Positions 1-9,112 of a stretch of DNA of 64,000 bases are shown here, piece after piece; within the stretch, counting starts at the first letter, position 1, and each line of letters starts with the position of its first letter. Origin of the DNA: Bacillus sp. DTU_2020_1000418_1_SI_GHA_SEK_038 (GTDB lineage: Bacteria; Bacillota; Bacilli; Bacillales; Cytobacillaceae). The stretch is taken from the NCBI RefSeq assembly GCF_032341175.1, contig NZ_CP135435.1, positions 1,736,001 to 1,800,000 of the forward strand, in the 5' to 3' direction. Position numbers and translations under genes: made by a program. The notes below the pieces were generated by a model. The model was not told the DNA's origin and did not search any database. It saw only the letters and a program-made list of their open reading frames with translations.

Positions 1-220
1 TGCTCACCCCCGACAAGCACAAGTCGAGCCTCCCGGAAAGGTGTGCTCTTTACCTTTCTGGGAGGATTGGCTTGTGACCTCGAGGTCGACAAAAACGCGA
101 CGTCCTCCCAAAAGCTCCGCTTTTGGTCGTGCGATGATTACGCTTCCGAAGTCTTCCTTGTCCTGTCGCATTGTCGACACTTGTACGTCCAGTACATCGG
201 GGGTAGGCGCTAAAGCTAGA
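1..220 (+). repeat. Modular intergenic repeat, copy A (cut by window edge)
   Basis: This is one of three related, hairpin-rich, GC-richer copies in the window; the others are at 55641-55933 (opposite orientation) and 60518-60688. Shared blocks are the CCCCCGACAAGCACAAG start, an imperfect hairpin over 28-65, the GTGACCTCGAGGTCGAC block at 73-89, GTCGCATTGTCGACACT at 165-181 and the terminal GGCGCTAAAGCTAGA at 206-220. Copy A carries an extra module at about 107-160 that sits at a different place in copy B and is missing from copy C. The left end lies outside the window. Short open frames inside are repeat-borne and not credible genes. Confidence 0.8.
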
Positions 221-228
221 TAGCCAAA

Positions 229-268
229 AAAACTCAAACATTCTGAATAGATTGTTTGAGTTTTTTTA
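229..268. terminator. Rho-independent terminator upstream of ftsW
   Basis: Inverted repeat AACTCAAACA / TGTTTGAGTT with a 12-nt loop, followed by a run of seven or more T on the plus strand and preceded by an A-run, so it could work in both directions. It most likely ends the gene before the window and separates it from ftsW. Confidence 0.8.
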
Positions 269-469
269 TCATTAAATTAGTATAACTAAAGCTTCTTTTG
301 CAGACAGAAAAACGATTATATTGTATAAAAATATTTTAATTAGTATAACATAATTATAGATTTTTTATAAATAGTATGTTACATTAAAAACAACTTTTCT
401 TCGATGCAGGATGTTGTAATGCTTTAGTCGAATAAAATACTCTACATAGAAGATAAGGGAAGAGGCTGA

Positions 470-1672
470 ATGTTAAAAAAAATCTTAAAATCATATGATT
501 ACTCTTTAGTTATTGCGGTTGTGCTTTTATCGGTTTTTGGCCTGATCATGATTTATAGTGCAAGTATGGTTACAGCTGTACAGCGCTGGGGATATCCAAG
601 CGATTTTTTTTATGATAAGCAAAAGCTGCATCTTATTTTATCAGCAATTGCATTTACGTTTATGGCGATTTTTCCGTATAAAGCGATGTTAAGCAATAAA
701 ATTCTAGTACCAATGGTTTTCCTTTCATTAGCCGGCTTATTTGCTATCTATCTTTTTGGACATGCCACCAATAATGCTCAAAGCTGGTTTAAATTTGGCA
801 CCAGAAGTATTCAGCCTTCTGAATTTGTAAAACTCACAGTTATTATTTATCTATCAGCTGTTTATGCAAAGAAACAATCCTATATAAACGAGTTTAATAA
901 GGGAGTAGTTCCCCCGCTTGCTTATTTGTTTCTAGCTTGCTTATTTGTAGCTATTCAGCCTGACTTTGGTACTGCCGCTATCATTTTTGCTATAGCAGCT
1001 GTAATTATTTTTTCTTCGGGAATGAGCTATAAGAATGTCTTGAAGCTTGGTACTATTGGAGTCTTAATTGTGGCACCTCTTGTCCTTATCATGAAGGATA
1101 AGATTTTTACAAAAGTACGTATGGGGCGTATTGAAGCATTCCAAGATCCATTTCAAACTGACTTTGGCTACCATTTAGTAAATTCATATCTAGCACTTGG
1201 TGCTGGAGGAATTAAAGGTTTAGGACTCGGCCAAAGCATTCAAAAGCTAGGATATTTACCAGAGTCCCATACTGACTTTATTATGGCCGTTATTGCTGAA
1301 GAACTTGGTGCTTTTGGTGTTTGTTTCGTATTACTCCTAATTGGATATATTGTTCTTCGAGGATTGTATATAGGGCTAAAATGCATGGATCCTTTTGGCA
1401 GTTTACTAGCAATAGGGATTTCTAGTATGATAGGAATTCAATCTTTTGTTAATCTAGCGGGAATATCAGGTGTTATTCCTTTAACTGGGGTTCCGCTTCC
1501 CTTTATAAGCTACGGAGGATCATCTATTTTGCAGCTTTCCTTAGCAATGGGGATTCTTGTCAATATTTCGATGTTTGTTACTTATGAACAAAAGTATAAA
1601 GGCACTGCAGAGAAAGAGCAGCAGAAGCCATACAGAAATATTCCTAATCAAATCTATAATTATCGTAAATAA
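470..1672 (+). CDS. ftsW: FtsW, SEDS peptidoglycan glycosyltransferase of the divisome
   Basis: A polytopic membrane protein of 400 residues (about ten hydrophobic segments) of the SEDS family, which polymerises lipid II at the septum with a class B PBP as partner. Visible family motifs are IYSAS (28-32), QPSEF (115-119), QPDFGTA (163-169), LPESHTDFI (263-271) and PFISYGGSS near residue 350. The ATG follows AAGGGAAGAGG at a good distance. It lies directly before pyruvate carboxylase, as ftsW does in B. subtilis. A paralogue in this window (46682-47782) sits in the mur cluster and is the SpoVE orthologue, so this copy is assigned as vegetative FtsW. About 200 bp of AT-rich DNA precede it, with no promoter I can defend. 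Confidence 0.93.
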   Translation: MLKKILKSYDYSLVIAVVLLSVFGLIMIYSASMVTAVQRWGYPSDFFYDKQKLHLILSAIAFTFMAIFPYKAMLSNKILVPMVFLSLAGLFAIYLFGHATNNAQSWFKFGTRSIQPSEFVKLTVIIYLSAVYAKKQSYINEFNKGVVPPLAYLFLACLFVAIQPDFGTAAIIFAIAAVIIFSSGMSYKNVLKLGTIGVLIVAPLVLIMKDKIFTKVRMGRIEAFQDPFQTDFGYHLVNSYLALGAGGIKGLGLGQSIQKLGYLPESHTDFIMAVIAEELGAFGVCFVLLLIGYIVLRGLYIGLKCMDPFGSLLAIGISSMIGIQSFVNLAGISGVIPLTGVPLPFISYGGSSILQLSLAMGILVNISMFVTYEQKYKGTAEKEQQKPYRNIPNQIYNYRK

Positions 1673-1781
1673 GTGTCAGTTTAACTGCACTTGTTAATAA
1701 ATTACTGCTGACGGCTATGCAAAGGCCGCAGCATAGATTCAATTTCCAGAAAAATCAAATAGTAAAGAAGAGGTGTTTTTC

Positions 1782-4700
1782 TTGAACCGTCGTATTAACA
1801 AAGTGTTAGTAGCTAATAGAGGTGAGATTGCTATCCGGGTATTTAGAGCATGTACTGAATTAAATATCCGTACAGTAGCCATATATTCGAAAGAGGACTC
1901 TGGATCCTATCATCGATATAAGGCAGATGAAGCCTATTTAATAGGAGAAGGGAAAAAACCAATCGATGCCTATCTTGATATCGATGGAATAATCGAAATT
2001 GCTAAAAATAGTGATGTGGATGCCATTCATCCCGGATATGGATTTTTATCCGAAAATATCCATTTTGCAAGACGATGTGAAGAAGAGGGTATCATATTTA
2101 TTGGCCCGAAGTCTCGTCACTTAGATATGTTTGGAGACAAAGTTAAAGCAAGAACACAAGCACAGCTTGCAGAAATTCCTGTTATCCCAGGCAGTGATGG
2201 ACCTATAAACGGTTTAGAAGAAGTAGTTAGCTTTGGAAAGAATTATGGATTTCCAATTATTATTAAAGCTTCTCTCGGTGGCGGCGGAAGAGGGATGAGA
2301 ATTGTAAATAATCTTGAGGAAGTAAAGGAATCTTTTGAACGTGCAAAATCAGAAGCCAAGGCCGCTTTTGGCAATGATGAAGTTTATGTTGAGAAATTTA
2401 TAGATAAGCCAAAGCATATAGAGGTTCAAATTATCGGAGATAAACACGGAAACATCGTTCATTTATATGAGAGGGACTGCTCCGTTCAACGCCGTCACCA
2501 AAAAGTAGTGGAGGTCGCTCCATGTGTATCTCTGTCTCCAAAACTAAGAGATGAGATTTGTGAGGCTGCAGTAAGATTGATGAAAAAGGTTGACTACATT
2601 AATGCAGGGACTGTTGAATTTCTAGTATCTGGTGATGAATTTTACTTTATTGAAGTGAATCCGCGTGTCCAAGTTGAGCATACAATCACCGAGATGGTTA
2701 CGGGTATTGATATTGTTCAAACACAGATTTTAGTTGCCGAAGGTCATCCCCTTCATAGTGATGTGGTTGGAGTTCCAACGCAGGAAAATATACATGTAAA
2801 TGGGTATGCCATTCAATCTCGTGTGACAACAGAAGATCCTTTAAATAATTTTATGCCTGATACTGGAAAGATTATGGCTTACCGATCTGGTGGAGGCTTT
2901 GGGGTTCGGCTTGATGCAGGTAATGGGTTTCAAGGTGCGGTCATAACACCTTACTATGACTCATTACTTGTGAAATTATCAACACAGGCAATGACTTTTG
3001 AGCAAGCTGCTGCCAAAATGGTTCGTAATCTTCAGGAATTTAGAATCCGTGGTATTAAAACAAATATTCCATTTTTAGAGAATGTAGTTAAACATGAAAA
3101 ATTCCTTAAAGGGGAATACGATACCTCCTTTATAGACAAAACTCCAGAGTTGTTTCTGTTTCCAAAACGAAAAGACCGTGGAACTAAAATGCTCTCATAT
3201 ATTGCGAACGTGACAGTGAATGGTTTCCCAGGCATTGAAAAAACAAAACGACCAATATTTGACCAGCCAAGGATACCAAAAATTAGCAGTGAAATGCAAT
3301 ACCAGCAAGGAACGAAACAAATTTTAGAACAACATGGAGCAGATGGCCTTGTTAAATGGATTAAAGAACAGAAGGAAGTACTTCTTACTGATACAACATT
3401 CCGTGATGCACATCAATCATTATTAGCTACCCGTGTTCGAACAAACGATATTAAACAAATTGCTGAACCAACTGCTAAATTATTGCCAGGTTTGTTTTCT
3501 TCTGAAATGTGGGGAGGAGCTACATTTGATGTCGCTTACCGCTTCCTGAAAGAGGACCCATGGGAAAGATTGTTGGCATTAAGAGAAAGAATGCCTAATA
3601 TCTTATTCCAAATGCTTCTAAGAGGAGCTAATGCTGTAGGCTATGCGAATTATCCTGACAATGTTATTCGTGAATTCGTTGAGAAGTCTTCACAGGCTGG
3701 AATCGATGTGTACAGAATTTTCGATAGCCTTAACTGGGTTAAAGGGATGGAAGTAGCCATTGATGCAGTACGTCAGAATGGGAAAATTGCTGAAGCAGCT
3801 ATTTGTTATACAGGTGATATAACCGACCCTCTAAGGTCGAAATATAATATTAATTATTATAAAGAGTTAGCTAAAGAACTTGAGAATCAGGGTGCGCATA
3901 TTTTAGGACTTAAGGATATGGCCGGCTTATTAAAGCCACAGGCAGCCTATCAGTTAATTTCTGAATTAAAAGAAACGGTTAATATTCCAATTCATCTTCA
4001 TACACATGATACAAGCGGAAATGGCATATTTATGTACGCAAAAGCAATTGAGGCTGGAGTTGATATCGTTGATGTTGCTGTTAGTTCAATGGCGGGATTA
4101 ACCTCACAGCCAAGTGCCAATTCCTTATATTATGCATTAGAGGGTACCGACCGAAAACCAAATATAAATATTGATGCTTTAGAACAATTATCTTACTATT
4201 GGGAAGATGTAAGAAAATACTATCGAGATTTCGAAAGCGGTATGATTTCTCCGCATACAGAAATCTATAAGCATGAAATGCCAGGTGGTCAGTATAGTAA
4301 TCTTCAGCAGCAAGCTAAAGGTGTAGGGCTTGGGGAAAAATGGGATGAAGTGAAGGAAATGTATTCACGTGTAAACCTTATGTTTGGTGATATTGTAAAG
4401 GTTACACCATCTTCTAAGGTTGTTGGAGATATGGCCCTATATATGGTTCAAAATCAATTAACAGAAGAAGATGTTATTAATAAAGGGATGACTTTAGATT
4501 TTCCAGATTCTGTTGTAGAGCTATTTGAAGGATATCTTGGGCAGCCATATGGCGGATTTCCAAAAGAACTTCAAAAGGTAGTCTTGAAAAATAAAGAGCC
4601 TATTACAGTTCGTGCTGGGGAGCTTTTAGAAGACGTAGACTTCGAAGCAATGAGAGAAAAGCTTTTCAAAGAGCTTGGCAGACAAGTGACGAGCTTTGAC

Positions 4701-5222
4701 ATGCTCGCATATGCCCTTTACCCAAAGGTTTTTATAGACTATACAAAAACAGTAGAGCAATTTTCCGATGTCTCTGTCCTTGATACTCCAACCTTTTTAT
4801 TTGGTATGAGATTAGGTGAAGAGATTGAGATAGAAATTGAGACTGGAAAAACATTAATCGTAAAGCTTATATCAATCGGGCAGCCACAAGCGGATGGAAC
4901 AAGAATTGTCTATTTTGAATTGAATGGGCAGGCTCGTGAAGTTGTTATTAAGGATGAAAGTATTAAAGCGACAGTAGTTTCAAAAATAATGGCAGATCCA
5001 CATAATGAAAGCCATATCGGAGCATCGATGCCGGGAACGGTTATTAAGGTATTAGTTAAAAAGGGAGAAAAGGTTGAAAAAGGCGATCATTTAATGATCA
5101 CAGAAGCCATGAAAATGGAAACAACCGTACAAGCTCCGTTTTCTGGAGTAATTGAAGATATTTATGTTTCAAATGGGGAAGCCATTCAAACAGGGGATCT
5201 GCTAATAGAAATTTCTAAATAA
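1782..5222 (+). CDS. pycA: Pyruvate carboxylase
   Basis: A biotin-dependent enzyme that carboxylates pyruvate to oxaloacetate, the main anaplerotic reaction. The 1146-residue single chain has the full domain order: biotin carboxylase with ATP-grasp (about 1-460, start VLVANRGEIAIR), carboxyltransferase (about 530-800, with TTFRDAHQSLLATR and HTHDTSGNG), and a C-terminal biotinyl domain with EAMKMET, whose biotinylated lysine is near residue 1111. The frame stays open from a GTG at 1773, but AAGAAGAGG at 1765-1773 places the ribosome on the TTG at 1782, giving a length close to the 1148 residues of B. subtilis PycA. It is followed by a strong terminator and convergent ctaA. Confidence 0.97.
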   Translation: MNRRINKVLVANRGEIAIRVFRACTELNIRTVAIYSKEDSGSYHRYKADEAYLIGEGKKPIDAYLDIDGIIEIAKNSDVDAIHPGYGFLSENIHFARRCEEEGIIFIGPKSRHLDMFGDKVKARTQAQLAEIPVIPGSDGPINGLEEVVSFGKNYGFPIIIKASLGGGGRGMRIVNNLEEVKESFERAKSEAKAAFGNDEVYVEKFIDKPKHIEVQIIGDKHGNIVHLYERDCSVQRRHQKVVEVAPCVSLSPKLRDEICEAAVRLMKKVDYINAGTVEFLVSGDEFYFIEVNPRVQVEHTITEMVTGIDIVQTQILVAEGHPLHSDVVGVPTQENIHVNGYAIQSRVTTEDPLNNFMPDTGKIMAYRSGGGFGVRLDAGNGFQGAVITPYYDSLLVKLSTQAMTFEQAAAKMVRNLQEFRIRGIKTNIPFLENVVKHEKFLKGEYDTSFIDKTPELFLFPKRKDRGTKMLSYIANVTVNGFPGIEKTKRPIFDQPRIPKISSEMQYQQGTKQILEQHGADGLVKWIKEQKEVLLTDTTFRDAHQSLLATRVRTNDIKQIAEPTAKLLPGLFSSEMWGGATFDVAYRFLKEDPWERLLALRERMPNILFQMLLRGANAVGYANYPDNVIREFVEKSSQAGIDVYRIFDSLNWVKGMEVAIDAVRQNGKIAEAAICYTGDITDPLRSKYNINYYKELAKELENQGAHILGLKDMAGLLKPQAAYQLISELKETVNIPIHLHTHDTSGNGIFMYAKAIEAGVDIVDVAVSSMAGLTSQPSANSLYYALEGTDRKPNINIDALEQLSYYWEDVRKYYRDFESGMISPHTEIYKHEMPGGQYSNLQQQAKGVGLGEKWDEVKEMYSRVNLMFGDIVKVTPSSKVVGDMALYMVQNQLTEEDVINKGMTLDFPDSVVELFEGYLGQPYGGFPKELQKVVLKNKEPITVRAGELLEDVDFEAMREKLFKELGRQVTSFDMLAYALYPKVFIDYTKTVEQFSDVSVLDTPTFLFGMRLGEEIEIEIETGKTLIVKLISIGQPQADGTRIVYFELNGQAREVVIKDESIKATVVSKIMADPHNESHIGASMPGTVIKVLVKKGEKVEKGDHLMITEAMKMETTVQAPFSGVIEDIYVSNGEAIQTGDLLIEISK

Positions 5223-5227
5223 ATAAA

Positions 5228-5264
5228 ACAAGAGCTGCAGTGTGAACTGCAGCTCTTGTTTTTG
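5228..5264. terminator. Bidirectional terminator between pycA and ctaA
   Basis: A perfect 14-bp stem (5228-5241 with 5246-5259) around a GTGA loop, with a T-run on the plus side and an A-run before it. It lies between the convergent pycA and ctaA stop codons and can serve both. Confidence 0.93.
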
Positions 5265-5268
5265 TATT

Positions 5269-6237
5269 TCACTGCGCTGTAATTGGCGGTGTTGAAGGGA
5301 GCTTGTTATCATCTTTTACCTTCTCAAGTGAGAGAGCATTCCTCTTGCTGCGGGAGGATAGTAGAATAAAGTAGCTTAAAACACCAAATAAACAGGAAAT
5401 AAAGAAAGCATGTGCAAGTGCTATATATAAATTTAATTTCGATAATACAACTAAGGCGCCTGCGATCACTTGTAGAGTGACTAGAATAAAGGAGATTATC
5501 CAGCCCCAGTAAATAACTTTTTGATCTTTGTAGTGTTTAACAGCAAGATAGGTAATATAGGCAATCCATAAAAAAATGATCCCTGCTGCAGCACGATGCC
5601 CCATTTGTACCCATTCGTGCATATTTGCAGGCAGGGTTAAAGAACTATTTATGCATAGCGGCCAATCTCTGCACACTAAACTTGCGTTAACGTGTCTAAC
5701 AAGAGCTCCTGTATAAACGACAATATAGCTGTATATTGAAATGCCGATAATATGCTTTTTCATTCGACTGTCAAGGACAATTTTTTCGGCTTCAAACTTT
5801 TTATCAACTTCAAAAATGAGAAGAGTAAGCAGCAGAACCGTAGCAAAGGAAATTAATGAAATACCGAAATGCAAGGCAAGAACAAAATCGGATTGTCCCC
5901 ATTTAACAGCTGCAGCCCCGATTAAACCTTGAAGGACTAGGAAAAAGAAAGAAGTTATAGACAGAAACTTAGTTTCACGAATTTGACCGATAGAGCGCCA
6001 TGTCCAAACAGAAAGGATTAGAACCATGATCCCTACGCCACCCGAAACTACCCTATGGGCAAGTTCAATAACTAATTCAGGTGTTATATTCTTTGGCAAA
6101 ATTTCACCATGGCAGAGCGGCCAAGAATTCCCGCACCCCATTCCAGAGTCTGTTTTTGTTACAAGAGCTCCGCCTAAAAGGACTAACAGCATCCCGATTG
6201 TTGTTAATACAGCGAACCATTTAAGTGATCGTTGCAA
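5269..6237 (-). CDS. ctaA: Heme A synthase CtaA
   Basis: A membrane monooxygenase that oxidises the C8 methyl of heme O to the formyl group of heme A for aa3/caa3 oxidases. The 322 residues form about eight transmembrane helices in two similar halves. The first half has GCGNSWPLC (Cys35 and Cys42) and the heme-ligand segment ELAHR (Glu58, His61). The second half has CRDWPLC and GHRAAAG. The two cysteine pairs are characteristic of Bacillus-type CtaA. The start is a TTG at 6237 behind GAGGGTGA. It is divergent from ctaB across 604 bp, the arrangement found in B. subtilis. Confidence 0.95.
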   Translation of the reverse strand: MQRSLKWFAVLTTIGMLLVLLGGALVTKTDSGMGCGNSWPLCHGEILPKNITPELVIELAHRVVSGGVGIMVLILSVWTWRSIGQIRETKFLSITSFFFLVLQGLIGAAAVKWGQSDFVLALHFGISLISFATVLLLTLLIFEVDKKFEAEKIVLDSRMKKHIIGISIYSYIVVYTGALVRHVNASLVCRDWPLCINSSLTLPANMHEWVQMGHRAAAGIIFLWIAYITYLAVKHYKDQKVIYWGWIISFILVTLQVIAGALVVLSKLNLYIALAHAFFISCLFGVLSYFILLSSRSKRNALSLEKVKDDNKLPSTPPITAQ

Positions 6238-6841
6238 AGTGCTTCACCCTCTTCTAATAATTCAATTTGTAATAGGAGGTAAATGACTAGTATAATCAGA
6301 ATAATCAAATTAGAAAATGTTTTCTGATGATACCTAAATATCTAATTAAAAGTATAAAAGGGAAATAGAAATAGAGAATGAGAATAACCCTATCGAATAC
6401 TACAGCATTTATACTTGTTTTACAATTATTTAATTAGTATTCACTGTCTTTATAATGAAAAAGATATGTACATAAATAATTCATCATATATACTTACTTA
6501 AGAGTATAAATTGTTTACTAACACATCATTTATATTATGGCAGAAAAGCAACAATTCTTTAAGCGAAAAAGTGATTTGACACAAATTATTCATAATTTAT
6601 TCGAAAAATATTCACAAAAATGCATCAAAGTGTGATTTAATATACAGAGGAAGATGTCTTTTTCATGATATCTAATTAACAGTGTTACTACTATTATAAT
6701 AGTGGAAAACTATTTAGTTTGTAATCATTTTGGAAATACTCTTCGTTTTTTATTGCAAATATAGCATTGCCAGCTAGAATGCATTATAGTAGTTGTAGTA
6801 ACAATGTCGTATTTGTGATAAGGGATAAAGGAGGAAAAAAT
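6238..6841. other. Long AT-rich ctaA-ctaB divergent control region
   Basis: 604 bp without a credible gene. In B. subtilis this interval carries the divergent ctaA and ctaB promoters and is controlled by ResD and others; that is family knowledge, not something I can prove here. The sequence shows a TTGACA at 6577 without a clear -10, a TATAAT at 6695-6700 without a good -35, TATACT-like DNA about 50 bp upstream of ctaA on the minus strand, and one ResD-type half-site at 6610-6618. There is no T-run hairpin, so no small RNA is called. Confidence 0.5.
6610..6618 (-). promoter_or_regulatory. Possible ResD half-site (TTTGTGAAT)
   Basis: The minus strand reads TTTGTGAAT, identical to the published ResD consensus half-site as I remember it. 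Position is about 375 bp before ctaA and 224 bp before ctaB. A nine-base match can occur by chance in AT-rich DNA, so support comes mainly from the known ResDE control of cta genes. Confidence 0.3.
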
Positions 6842-7780
6842 ATGTCTAACTCGAGGGCCTTCATTGATGCTGGTTTAGAAAACAGCAGTGAAAGCCTGGA
6901 AAATGATGTGCCAAGGACAACAGTCTGGGAGGATTTTTTATCACTGATTAAGATTGGGATTGTAAACTCCAATTTAATTACAACCTTCACAGGTTTATGG
7001 CTTGCACTTCACTTTACAGGAAAAGGCTTTTTGAATAATTTGGATATTGTTCTTTATACTTTAATAGGATCATCTTTAATTATAGCTGGCTCATGTGCAC
7101 TCAATAATTATATTGATCGAGATATAGATCCTTATATGGAAAGAACGAAGAATAGGCCAACGGTAACTGGAAGGGTTTCACCTGCCAGAGTGGCAATATT
7201 AAGCTTTTTGTTAATCGGTATTGGTACAGGATTGCTTTTACTCACTACTATAACTGCAGCATTGATCGGTTTAGTAGGAGTATTCAGTTATATTGTTCTA
7301 TATACAATTTGGTCAAAACGGAGATACGTCTCAAACACTATTATTGGAAGTATTTCTGGTGCCGCACCTCCACTTATCGGTTGGGCTGCAGTTGATGCGA
7401 ATCTTGACATCATGGCATGGGGATTGTTTTTAATTATGTTTTTCTGGCAGCCACCTCACTTTTATGCGCTTGCAATGAGGAGATGTGAAGAATATCGTGC
7501 AGCTAATGTACCAATGCTTCCTGTAGTTAAAGGGTTTAGAAGAACAAAAATCTCTATTTACTTATGGGTTGCAGGATTGTTGCCTCTTCCGTTTTTACTT
7601 CCGGAATTAGGGCTTCCATTTCTGATTCTTGCAGCTGTATTAAATATTGGCTGGATTGCAACAGGAATTTATGCCAGGAAATATAATGATGATATGAAAT
7701 GGGCTACATTAATGTTTGTATATTCACTACAATATCTGACTATTATGTTTGTAGCTATGGTAATTATCACATTAATATAA
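6842..7780 (+). CDS. ctaB: Protoheme IX farnesyltransferase CtaB (heme O synthase)
   Basis: A membrane prenyltransferase that attaches farnesyl diphosphate to heme B, giving heme O, the CtaA substrate. It is 312 residues with about nine hydrophobic helices. The UbiA-family aspartate motif NNYIDRDID lies at 88-96, followed by ERTKNRP. The frame is open from 6767, but the consensus AAAGGAGG at 6827-6834 selects the ATG at 6842. The N-terminal 25 residues before the first helix are hydrophilic and poorly conserved in the family. It precedes ctaC by 214 bp. Confidence 0.94.
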   Translation: MSNSRAFIDAGLENSSESLENDVPRTTVWEDFLSLIKIGIVNSNLITTFTGLWLALHFTGKGFLNNLDIVLYTLIGSSLIIAGSCALNNYIDRDIDPYMERTKNRPTVTGRVSPARVAILSFLLIGIGTGLLLLTTITAALIGLVGVFSYIVLYTIWSKRRYVSNTIIGSISGAAPPLIGWAAVDANLDIMAWGLFLIMFFWQPPHFYALAMRRCEEYRAANVPMLPVVKGFRRTKISIYLWVAGLLPLPFLLPELGLPFLILAAVLNIGWIATGIYARKYNDDMKWATLMFVYSLQYLTIMFVAMVIITLI

Positions 7781-7889
7781 AATGTTTCAGGGGAGGGCAA
7801 CTGGGCTAGTGCTCTTGCTCTAACCCTATTTAATATTTGGAATTCAGCATTCGTTTCCTTTATTAAGATAGACTACATAATAAACAGTG

Positions 7890-7913
7890 TTAGGAAATTC
7901 TTTCTTTTCCTAA
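7890..7913. other. Inverted repeat in the ctaB-ctaC gap
   Basis: TTAGGAAA (7890-7897) and TTTCCTAA (7906-7913) form an 8-bp AT-rich stem. There is no proper T-run, so it is not called a terminator. It could be a weak hairpin or an operator between ctaB and ctaCDEF. No clear cre site was seen by eye in this 214-bp gap. Confidence 0.35.
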
Positions 7914-7994
7914 ATGTTAGAAAGAATTTATATATAATTTTTTCGATCAAACATTTCAAACAGAAATTATACGAAAGAGGGGTTTGATTAAGCT

Positions 7995-9086
7995 ATGAAA
8001 AGGCTTGCAAAATGGCGTCTTGTTTCGTTGTTTACGATTCTAGCGCTGATACTTTCTGCATGCGGTAATGCGAATTTATCTACTTTACAGCCTGCAGGTG
8101 AGGTTGCACAAAAACAATATGATTTGATGGTGCTAAGTACTGCAATTATGGTAGGGGTAATAGCAATTGTAGCAGTGATTTTCATTATTGTTTTGGTGAA
8201 ATTCCGTCGTAAGGACGAAAAAATTCCAAAGCAGGTTGAAGGAAGTCATGCATTAGAAATTATTTGGACAGTTATTCCAATTTTATTAGTTCTCGTTCTA
8301 GCTGTTCCAACAGTATCAGCTACATTTAAATTAGCTGATGTGTCTCCAATGGAAAGGATAAATGAAGATGGCAAAACAGATGCACTTGTTGTAAATGTAC
8401 GCGCCAACTTATATTGGTGGGAATTTGAATATCCAAACGAAGAAATTATTACAAGCCAAGATCTTGTTGTACCAACGGATGAAAGGGTCTACTTTAACCT
8501 AATCGCTTCAGATGTTAAGCATTCCTTCTGGATTCCTGCTGTTGGAGGAAAGCTTGATACTAACACAGATAACGTGAATAAATTCTGGCTGGAATTTGAT
8601 GATGAGAAATCATCTGATGTAAATAATGTTTTTTATGGTAAATGTGCTGAGCTTTGCGGTCCGTCACATGCCTTAATGGATTTCAAAGTGAAAGCAGTTC
8701 CGAGAGCTGAATTCGATCAATGGGTAAGTGATATGCAAAGTGTTAAAGAGCCTATCCAGGCTACTACTGCTACTGCTCAAGCCGGACAAGAAATCTTTAA
8801 TCAAAGCTGTATCGGATGTCATGCAGTAACTCCTGCAAACACAACTCCAGAGGCAGCAAGATTAGCTCCAAACTTAACAAACTTTGGTGAGCGTGAGAAA
8901 ATTGCTGGTTTCTTAGATCATACAGAAGAGGATTTAAAGAACTGGCTGGCAGATCCTGAAAAGTATAAGCCAGGTAATAAAATGACTAATACTTATACTG
9001 GTTCTGGTCCTAATGGTGAATTAACGGATGATGAATTAGAAGCATTAACTGAATATCTGATGGGATTAAAAGTTCAGGGGAAATAG
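7995..9086 (+). CDS. ctaC: Cytochrome caa3 oxidase subunit II with fused cytochrome c domain
   Basis: Receives electrons at the CuA centre and passes them to subunit I. Of 363 residues, the first 23 are a lipoprotein signal with lipobox LSAC (Cys23). Two membrane helices follow (about 43-70 and 85-105), then a cupredoxin domain with CuA ligands His176, Cys217, Cys221, His225 and Met228. A C-terminal cytochrome c domain has the heme site CIGCH (272-276) and a probable axial Met330. The fused cytochrome c makes this a caa3 rather than plain aa3 oxidase. The ATG at 7995 has GAAAGAGGGG upstream. It heads ctaCDEF. Confidence 0.97.
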   Translation: MKRLAKWRLVSLFTILALILSACGNANLSTLQPAGEVAQKQYDLMVLSTAIMVGVIAIVAVIFIIVLVKFRRKDEKIPKQVEGSHALEIIWTVIPILLVLVLAVPTVSATFKLADVSPMERINEDGKTDALVVNVRANLYWWEFEYPNEEIITSQDLVVPTDERVYFNLIASDVKHSFWIPAVGGKLDTNTDNVNKFWLEFDDEKSSDVNNVFYGKCAELCGPSHALMDFKVKAVPRAEFDQWVSDMQSVKEPIQATTATAQAGQEIFNQSCIGCHAVTPANTTPEAARLAPNLTNFGEREKIAGFLDHTEEDLKNWLADPEKYKPGNKMTNTYTGSGPNGELTDDELEALTEYLMGLKVQGK

Positions 9087-9112
9087 TGTAATTGCTAAAG
9101 GGAGGTAAAATT

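Noticed and set aside
4..241. Open frames of 60-77 codons on both strands inside repeat copy A, with similar ones in copies B and C.
   Set aside because: They lie wholly within the intergenic repeat, lack ribosome sites and owe their openness to its GC-richer hairpins.
470..1672. Assigning this SEDS gene as spoVE or rodA.
   Set aside because: The spoVE orthologue is at 46682, and the ftsW-pycA neighbourhood identifies this copy as ftsW.
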